A stretch of 11,226 bases of DNA. It comes from Planctomycetota bacterium (GTDB lineage Bacteria > Planctomycetota > Phycisphaerae > Phycisphaerales > UBA1924). Under the pieces are notes generated by a model. It was not told the DNA's origin. It did no database searches and saw only the letters and a list, made by a program, of their open reading frames with translations. The stretch covers positions 1 to 11,226 of the forward strand of contig JAEYVB010000449.1 in NCBI GenBank assembly GCA_023429345.1, given 5' to 3'. The position numbers and the translations under genes are program-made. Below are positions 6,273-11,226 of this stretch, one piece after another; positions within the stretch are counted from its first letter, which is position 1, and each line of letters opens with the position of its first letter.

Positions 6273-6369
6273 CTGTTGAGCCCGGTGCGCATGGAGCAGA
6301 GGCGCGGACCGGCCGCGGTGTCAACCCGGCTAGGCAGTTTCATGTACACCCCAGGGATGAACGCGTGTG

Positions 6370-8457
6370 TCAATCCGCGGCGGACGGGTTCGAGGACGGC
6401 CTGACCCGAGCGCTCGCGGGCGAGGGCGGGGTGCCGAGGTACGCCAGGCAACGCTCCATTGCGCGGCGTACGACCGGCCCGGCGGTGAGCGAGCCGTAGT
6501 AGCGGTTGGCACGCACCAGGGCGGGGCCGGGGTCGTCGATCACCACCAGGAGCACCAGGCGGGGGTCCTCGGTCGGCCCGGCGCCGATGAAGCTGGCGTT
6601 GTACTGCCGCTCGAAATAGCCCATCCGGCCCGGGCGGCGTTTGCCCTCGGGCGGGGCGCCCAGCGGGATCTGCGCGGTCCCCGACTTGCCGAAGAGCGTG
6701 TACCGCCACTCGGTGTGATCGTGCTTGAGGATCCGCATCTTCTCTTCCATATCCGCGGCGATGACGGCCAGCAGCCCGCGGGTGATCGCCGCGGTCTCCG
6801 CCCTCACCACGCGGAAGGCGATGAAGCGGTCGGGATCGGTGCTGTCGAGAGCCTGCAGCCGGGCCTTGGGCAGCGTGCCCCCCATATCCCCCGCCCGCGC
6901 GAAGGCGCAGAAGGCGCGGGCCATCTGCACGGGGGTCACCGCGACCTCCTGACCGAAGGATACCGAGGTCTGCGTGTACTTGTTCCAGCTCTTGCGTCCC
7001 GTCACCCGCCCCGACGATTCTCCGGGGAGGCCGACCCCCGTGCGGCTGCCGAAGCCGAAGCGCCGGACCGCGTTGTTGAGCTGGTCGAAGCTGATTCGTT
7101 CGGCTCCCTGCGCCATGCCGATGTTCGAGCTGTTCAGCAGCACCTGGGCCCACGTCTGGCTCGGCTTGCCGTGCACATCGTGGATGGTGCGGCCGTAGGG
7201 TGTGCGCCAGTATGTGCCCCCCGTCGTGAGGATGTCCGTGAGCTTGAACGTGCCCAGCTCGGTGATCGTCGCCCAGACAAACGTCTTGAAAGTCGAGCCG
7301 GGCTCGTAGATATCTTCGACGCAGCGGTTCCTGGCAAGAGCCGGGTGAACACTCCGCAGAGGGTCGGGCTTGAGCACGATGTACCGTGCCCGCGGGATCG
7401 CCGGGGCGGGTTCGTATAGCAACGGCTTCGCGCGTCGCGTCCCCGGCTCCGCCCGCGGCGTCGCCGCGGGCCAGGGGAACGGGACCGCGTCGGGCACCGG
7501 CCGCACGATGTCGACCATCGCCAGGATCTCGCCCGTCACGGGGTCCATCAGCACCAGCCGCCCGCCCGCGGCATCGCACTCGTCCACGCCGCGCTGGAGC
7601 TCCTCGGTGCAGATGCGCTGCAGTTCGAGGTCGATCGAGATGCGGAGTTCATCACCGGCACGGGGAAGCTCGAATGAGTCCGGCCCCATCCAGAGGGGCT
7701 GCCCGGCGGCGTCGCGCACGTACACGATGCGTCCGCGTTCGCCCGTGAGATTGTCGTCGTGCGCCCGCTCTGCGCCGAGCAGGCCCTCGTCCTCGACACC
7801 GACCTTCCCGACGATCGACGCGACAAGGTCTCCGGAGGGGTACTCGCGCACGCTCCGCTGCTCGAGGTGCACGCCGGGGATCTTGAGCGCCCGCACCTCC
7901 TCCACCATGGCGTCGCTGATCACGTCGGAGATGCGCACGTAGCGGATCGGCCGCTGGATTGCCGGCCCGGCGCCCGGCGGGACGCTCTCGGCCTTCTTCG
8001 CCATCGACGTCAGGCGCTTCCAGACCTCGCCGGTTTTGTCTTCCGGATCCCGGGTCAGCCCGGCCGCGGCCAGCCGTTCCTGATTGAGCATCATCCTGGC
8101 CACGATCTTGGCGCCGAACTCCCCGGAGTGATCCCCGAGCGCCGCCATGAGCCTTGCGATCGATTCGTGCGGCGGATCGGGAAACTCCGTCGGATCGACG
8201 AAGACCCGGTACCCGAACTCGCTCGTGGCCAGGAACCTTCCAGCGCGGTCGACGATGTCGCCGCGGGCCGCGGGGACCGAGCGCCTCGTCACACGCTCCT
8301 GCATGTGTTCGGAGAGCCGCTCTCCGGGCGCCAGCTGGAGCTGGGCTACCCGCGCGAGCATCACGACGAGCAAAAGCGTCATGAATCCGGCAGCGCCGCA
8401 CGCGACGCTGTCGCATCGGGACTCACCCCGCCCCCATCCGGCGATCGACCTCTTCAT
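6370..8457 (-). CDS. ftsI: Division-specific peptidoglycan transpeptidase FtsI (class B PBP)
   Basis: FtsI crosslinks septal peptidoglycan in the periplasm. The 695-residue protein has a short cytoplasmic head and one membrane helix at about 21-42. The PBP dimerisation region follows, with RGDIVDRAGRFLA at 65-77 and GLLGAE at 225-230. The C-terminal transpeptidase domain has all three catalytic motifs: STFK with nucleophile Ser388 and Lys391, SSN at 443-445, and KSGT at 591-594. Between LMDPVTGEILAM (303-314) and the RNR before the nucleophile there are 61 residues, against about 19 in E. coli FtsI: a Pro/Ala/Arg-rich insertion. No PASTA domain is seen. The ATG at 8455-8457 overlaps the ftsL stop (ATGA) and has GGAG 5 bases upstream. 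FtsI rather than elongation PBP2 is inferred from the ftsL neighbour. murE does not follow. Confidence 0.95.
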   Translation of the reverse strand: MKRSIAGWGRGESRCDSVACGAAGFMTLLLVVMLARVAQLQLAPGERLSEHMQERVTRRSVPAARGDIVDRAGRFLATSEFGYRVFVDPTEFPDPPHESIARLMAALGDHSGEFGAKIVARMMLNQERLAAAGLTRDPEDKTGEVWKRLTSMAKKAESVPPGAGPAIQRPIRYVRISDVISDAMVEEVRALKIPGVHLEQRSVREYPSGDLVASIVGKVGVEDEGLLGAERAHDDNLTGERGRIVYVRDAAGQPLWMGPDSFELPRAGDELRISIDLELQRICTEELQRGVDECDAAGGRLVLMDPVTGEILAMVDIVRPVPDAVPFPWPAATPRAEPGTRRAKPLLYEPAPAIPRARYIVLKPDPLRSVHPALARNRCVEDIYEPGSTFKTFVWATITELGTFKLTDILTTGGTYWRTPYGRTIHDVHGKPSQTWAQVLLNSSNIGMAQGAERISFDQLNNAVRRFGFGSRTGVGLPGESSGRVTGRKSWNKYTQTSVSFGQEVAVTPVQMARAFCAFARAGDMGGTLPKARLQALDSTDPDRFIAFRVVRAETAAITRGLLAVIAADMEEKMRILKHDHTEWRYTLFGKSGTAQIPLGAPPEGKRRPGRMGYFERQYNASFIGAGPTEDPRLVLLVVIDDPGPALVRANRYYGSLTAGPVVRRAMERCLAYLGTPPSPASARVRPSSNPSAAD

Positions 8458-8789
8458 CGGCTCTCCCCCGGCGCCGGTGCATCGGCCGCGCTCAGCGTCG
8501 ATTCGCCCGGCCCATCGAGCATGATGGGCTTGAGCGAGCCCAGCCGCCCGGCCATGGCCTTGACGTTCTCGGGCGAGACCTTCGCGGCGATCTGTGCCTT
8601 GAGCCGGCGAAGCTCGTTCTCCTGCTCCATGATCCTCAGCCGCGTTCCGGCGAGCTCGTGCGCCGACTGGGTCCTGAGCTGGCGCACCATCAACAGGGTG
8701 CCGGCGCACAGCCCCATCGCCGCGATCATGACCACGATTCTGCCGAACACGCCTGTTCTCCGGCGCAGTGCGTGCGCCATATCTCTCAT
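8454..8789 (-). CDS. ftsL: FtsL-like division protein
   Basis: The 111-residue bitopic protein has a basic head (1-17), one membrane helix at about 17-36 and then a helix with coiled-coil character (43-70, RIMEQENELRRLKAQIA), followed by a loose Pro/Ala-rich tail. FtsL proteins share almost no sequence, so the call rests on size, topology and position directly before ftsI. In known systems FtsL pairs with FtsB/DivIC and activates FtsW-FtsI. It overlaps both neighbours by ATGA, so translation is likely coupled on both sides. No SD is visible before the ATG at 8787-8789. An ATG three codons later (8778-8780) is an alternative start. Confidence 0.7.
   Translation of the reverse strand: MRDMAHALRRRTGVFGRIVVMIAAMGLCAGTLLMVRQLRTQSAHELAGTRLRIMEQENELRRLKAQIAAKVSPENVKAMAGRLGSLKPIMLDGPGESTLSAADAPAPGESR
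8463..8466 (-). promoter_or_regulatory. Ribosome binding site deciding the ftsI start
   Basis: GGAG within GGGGGAGAG on the minus strand sits 5 bases before the ATG at 8455-8457, inside the end of the ftsL-like gene. It excludes the longer reading frame that stays open to 8709 and would only shadow ftsL. Confidence 0.6.
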
Positions 8790-9787
8790 CCGCGCATCGG
8801 CGGGACCTTCAGAACCGTGCCGGCCGTCACCATGTCTTCGTCATCGATCTTGTTCAGCTCGGCGATCTCGCGCCAGCGCCGTGAGGTTCCCAGCACCTTC
8901 AGCGAGATATCGCCCAGGGTATCACCCTTCTTCACCGTGTAGGTCATCGCCAGCTCCGTCCGCGACGGCTTGCTCGGCGCGGGCTCGGCCTTCTTCGGCG
9001 CGGGCCGGGTCGGGGACGCCATCTCCCGCGGTGCGGTCGCCGGATCCGCCTTGCCGGTCAGCACCGTCTTGGCCGGGAGCTTGATCGTGGTCCCCAGGAA
9101 AACCGTGCCGTCCTTGCTGCCGTTGTACGAAGCCAGCGCCCGCCAGAGATCGCCGCGGCCGTACTGCTTCTCGGCAATCTTGATGTACGTGTCGCCCTTC
9201 TTCACCGTGTACGTCTTGACCGGCGGGGGAGGCGGGGTCTCCGGACCGACCGCCAGCGTCTTGTTCGAGGGGGTCGGTTTCGGGGTCACGGGTTCGACCT
9301 TCGTGTCGGCCTCCCGGGTCCTGCTGACTTCTACGACGGGGGGGAGTTGGATCACCCCGCCATCGATAGTTCCGCCGGCGCGGGCGATCTGGTTCTCGAG
9401 CGAATCAGAGGGCGGGGCAATCTCTGGCATTGCCGCCGGGACGGCGTTGATCGCATCCCGACCGCCCAGGGCGAGGTCCGGCGATGGCGGGAGTGCAGAT
9501 CCTTCGGACTGCGGCTCGGGCATCAGGAGCGGGACGTTCTGGGGGGCCGGCGCGGCCTGCGGCTCCGGGGCCGCGGCCAACGGGTCGAGCACCGGCGGCA
9601 TCAACGGCTGCGATAGAAGCGGATCGGTTGCGAACGTGGCCGGGCCGCGGGCGACCGTCAGTTCCTCCTCACCGACCGGGGCGATCTGCGCTCGCCGCGC
9701 CAGCGAGAGGTGGTCGGCGATCAGCACGCCCACCAGGAGAACGAGGGAGAAGCCGACGATCAGAGCAAGCTTGTGTTCACGCGTCAC
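8786..9787 (-). CDS. Membrane-anchored protein with two LysM domains
   Basis: From the chosen GTG the product has 333 residues. A membrane helix lies at about 6-24 (LALIVGFSLVLLVGVLIAD) and a long Pro/Ala-rich linker runs to about 190. Two LysM domains follow, at 191-239 and 282-330, each opening TYTVKKGDT. LysM binds N-acetylglucosamine in peptidoglycan, so the protein probably bridges membrane and wall in the periplasm; no hydrolase domain is present. It lies between rsmH and ftsL and overlaps ftsL by ATGA, implying a division or septal-wall role (inference). The GTG at 9785-9787 has AAGGA 7 bases upstream and places the helix at the very N-terminus. An in-frame ATG at 9901 would add 38 Arg/Gly-rich residues and start 10 bases after the rsmH stop; it has only a GGGAGGG run directly touching it. 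Confidence 0.88.
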   Translation of the reverse strand: MTREHKLALIVGFSLVLLVGVLIADHLSLARRAQIAPVGEEELTVARGPATFATDPLLSQPLMPPVLDPLAAAPEPQAAPAPQNVPLLMPEPQSEGSALPPSPDLALGGRDAINAVPAAMPEIAPPSDSLENQIARAGGTIDGGVIQLPPVVEVSRTREADTKVEPVTPKPTPSNKTLAVGPETPPPPPVKTYTVKKGDTYIKIAEKQYGRGDLWRALASYNGSKDGTVFLGTTIKLPAKTVLTGKADPATAPREMASPTRPAPKKAEPAPSKPSRTELAMTYTVKKGDTLGDISLKVLGTSRRWREIAELNKIDDEDMVTAGTVLKVPPMRG

Positions 9788-9794
9788 GAGAGCT

Positions 9795-9799
9795 TCCTT
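9795..9799 (-). promoter_or_regulatory. Ribosome binding site deciding the LysM gene start
   Basis: AAGGA on the minus strand, 7 bases before the GTG at 9785-9787. It supports the shorter form and leaves a 124-base untranslated spacer after rsmH. Confidence 0.55.
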
Positions 9800-9911
9800 G
9801 CCTGCGCACCAACGATCGCGGGGCCGATGCCTACCGTGGCCTCGGGGGACCCGCCTTCCGAACCAACCCGCCCGCGCGGCGTTCCCGCCGCGGAGCTTCA
9901 TCCCTCCCGTC

Positions 9912-10835
9912 CTACCCCGCGATCCGCACGGCCCTCAGCTTGGCCGAACGTGACCGCACATTCCGGGCCAACTCCTCCTCACCCGCCGTCACCGGCTTCT
10001 TCGTCAGCCGTTCGGCGAGCCCCCGGTCTGCCAATGCCGCGAACGCCTGCTTCACGGGCCGGTCCTCCAGCGAGTGGAAGGAGATGACGGCGATCCTCGC
10101 CGAGGGCCTCAGCCATCCCCCGCCGTGCCGCTCGGCCCCGCGCCGGACGCTCTCCAGGAGCGAGGCGAGACTCCCCAGCTCGTCGTTGACGGCGATCCGG
10201 AGTGCCTGGAACGTACGGGTTGCCGAGTCGATGCCGCCGGGTCTCCTGCCGCTCGCGGAGCGGACGATCTCCGCGAGTTGTCCCGTCGTCGATATCGGCC
10301 CCTCCCGCCGCGCCTCGACAAGTTTTCGTGCGATGCGGTGCGCGTTAAAGTCCTCGCCGTAGTCCCGGATCAGACGCGCAAGTTCACGCTCCGGGAGCGT
10401 CATCACCAGCTCCGCCGCCGTGACCGGGCCTGACGGGTCCAGCCGCATGTCCAGCGGCCCTTCGCGCGAGAACGAGAACCCTCTCTCGGGCGCCTCCACC
10501 TGGTTGGACGAGAAACCCAGGTCCGCCAGGACCATGTCCACCGCCAATCCCGCCTCTTCGAGCTTGCGCGGGGCATCGGCGAAGTTTCCCTGCAGGGCAA
10601 CGATCCGCGGCCCGTCTGATCCTAGCTTTTCCCGAACGTGCGCCTTGGCAAAGGTCAGGTTCGAGGCGTCGGTGTCGTTGAGAACCACCGTTCCCGTGGG
10701 GCCGAGCAACGCTGCGATGGCCGCCGCGTGTCCGCCGAGCCCCGCCGTGCAGTCGAGGTAGACCTCGCCCGGGCGCGGATCCAGGAGGCGGACGATCTCG
10801 TTCAGGAGAACCGGGACATGGACCGGGTCGGGCAT
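9912..10835 (-). CDS. rsmH: 16S rRNA m4C1402 methyltransferase RsmH (MraW)
   Basis: RsmH adds the N4-methyl group to C1402 of 16S rRNA (E. coli numbering) in the decoding centre, using S-adenosylmethionine. The 307-residue length is typical. Visible family signatures are HVPVLLNEIV at 6-15, the SAM-binding DCTAGLGGHA at 28-37, DLGFSSNQV at 105-113, FSFSREGPLDMRLD at 120-133, ATRTFQALRIAVNDEL at 205-220, ISFHSLEDRPVK at 251-262 and the C-terminal RSRSAKLRA at 294-302. The usual NPRSRS reads NVRSRS here. The gene commonly opens the dcw cluster after mraZ; here no mraZ precedes it and a beta-CASP nuclease gene ends 41 bases upstream on the same strand. The ATG at 10833-10835 directly precedes the first conserved motif, although its SD is weak. 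Confidence 0.98.
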   Translation of the reverse strand: MPDPVHVPVLLNEIVRLLDPRPGEVYLDCTAGLGGHAAAIAALLGPTGTVVLNDTDASNLTFAKAHVREKLGSDGPRIVALQGNFADAPRKLEEAGLAVDMVLADLGFSSNQVEAPERGFSFSREGPLDMRLDPSGPVTAAELVMTLPERELARLIRDYGEDFNAHRIARKLVEARREGPISTTGQLAEIVRSASGRRPGGIDSATRTFQALRIAVNDELGSLASLLESVRRGAERHGGGWLRPSARIAVISFHSLEDRPVKQAFAALADRGLAERLTKKPVTAGEEELARNVRSRSAKLRAVRIAG

Positions 10836-10876
10836 GGCGGAAGCCTACGGGCCCGGCATCCGGCGCAATGCGAACT

Positions 10877-11226
10877 TCAGAACTCAACAGTGTCCCCGTA
10901 GTACGGCATCTCGCATTCGACACCCATGAACTGCTTCAGGGCTCCGCAGAGCGCCTTCCGGGGCTTGTCCTCGCCATGAGTGAGGAAGATGCGCCGGGGC
11001 CGCGGGTCAAAGTTTCTGGCCCAGTTCACCAGGCCCGTCTGCCCCGCATGGGCCGAGAAGCCGCCGATGGTATGGACTTTCGCCCTGACTACCGTCCGCA
11101 CGCCGAGCACCTGGACGTACCGCTCCCGGTCCACGATCCGCCGGCCGAGGGTGCCCTTGGCCTGAAACCCCACGAACACGACGTGGTTCTTGGGATCGGA
11201 GAGCCCGTGCTTCAGATGGAACAGGA
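10877..11226 (-). CDS. Beta-CASP metallo-beta-lactamase RNA nuclease, C-terminal part
   Basis: The C-terminal 115 residues are visible; the start lies beyond the right edge. The segment FVGFQAKGTLGRRIVD is typical of bacterial and archaeal RNA-processing exonucleases of the CPSF-73/Ysh1 group. FSAHAGQ (motif B His) and FLTHGE (motif C His) match the last two metal/active-site histidines of beta-CASP enzymes. In most relatives the residue after SAHA is Asp or Thr-Asp (SAHAD, SAHTD); here it is Gly. The protein would act on RNA in the cytoplasm, but the N-terminal HxHxDH metal site cannot be checked. The gene runs in the same direction as rsmH, 41 bases ahead of it, and may share transcription with it. 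Confidence 0.9.
   Translation of the reverse strand, partial: LFHLKHGLSDPKNHVVFVGFQAKGTLGRRIVDRERYVQVLGVRTVVRAKVHTIGGFSAHAGQTGLVNWARNFDPRPRRIFLTHGEDKPRKALCGALKQFMGVECEMPYYGDTVEF

Noticed and set aside
6319..6324. TTGACA on the minus strand, 58 bases before the basic protein start
   Set aside because: A perfect -35 hexamer, but the 17- and 18-base positions hold CTCTGC and TCTGCT, poor -10 boxes, so I do not call a promoter.
6233..7579. Minus-strand frame of 448 codons overlapping ftsI
   Set aside because: It is a shifted frame of ftsI, which carries the full transpeptidase motif set; the translation is Gly/Arg/Pro-rich and unrecognisable.
1..11226. CRISPR arrays, tRNA or rRNA genes, insertion sequences, tandem repeats
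   Set aside because: No regularly spaced direct repeats, cloverleaf-like segments, transposase motifs or terminal inverted repeats were seen by eye.

Overview
This is a GC-rich bacterial chromosomal window, densely coding, with ten protein genes (two cut by the window edges). I see no tRNA, rRNA, mobile element or CRISPR array. The gene set suggests a peptidoglycan-making planctomycete of the Phycisphaerae type: an rsmH-ftsL-ftsI cell-wall fragment with a LysM gene inserted, partner-switch regulators with HEAT and TPR neighbours, an RRM protein, and many genes without a good Shine-Dalgarno (SD) site. That assignment is inference from gene content; no marker gene in the window proves it.

Left part (1-3653). 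A leftward RRM RNA-binding protein (5' part of the gene only) diverges from a rightward phosphomannomutase/phosphoglucomutase. After a 59-base gap holding an 8-bp inverted repeat comes a rightward gene for a membrane P-loop NTPase. Its two membrane helices lie between Walker A and Walker B, the layout of KAP-type NTPases. This gene converges on the next block with only 9 bases between the stop codons.

Middle part (3663-5766, all leftward). Four genes are spaced 7-8 bases apart and look like one operon. In transcription order they are a TPR protein, a small HEAT-repeat lipoprotein, an RsbW/SpoIIAB-like anti-sigma kinase and a STAS anti-anti-sigma factor. A possible promoter overlapping an inverted repeat lies just upstream. 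No sigma factor or PP2C phosphatase is next to them. Upstream is a small protein with a conserved MPEAWSDK head and a long Lys/Arg-rich tail.

Right part (6370-11226, all leftward). rsmH is followed by a LysM membrane protein, an FtsL-like protein and the division transpeptidase FtsI. The last three are joined by ATGA stop/start overlaps, so they are probably translated as a coupled unit for septal wall synthesis. FtsI has about 40 extra Pro-rich residues just before its catalytic serine. Upstream of rsmH, where mraZ often sits, is the C-terminus of a beta-CASP metallo-beta-lactamase RNA nuclease. murE does not follow ftsI.
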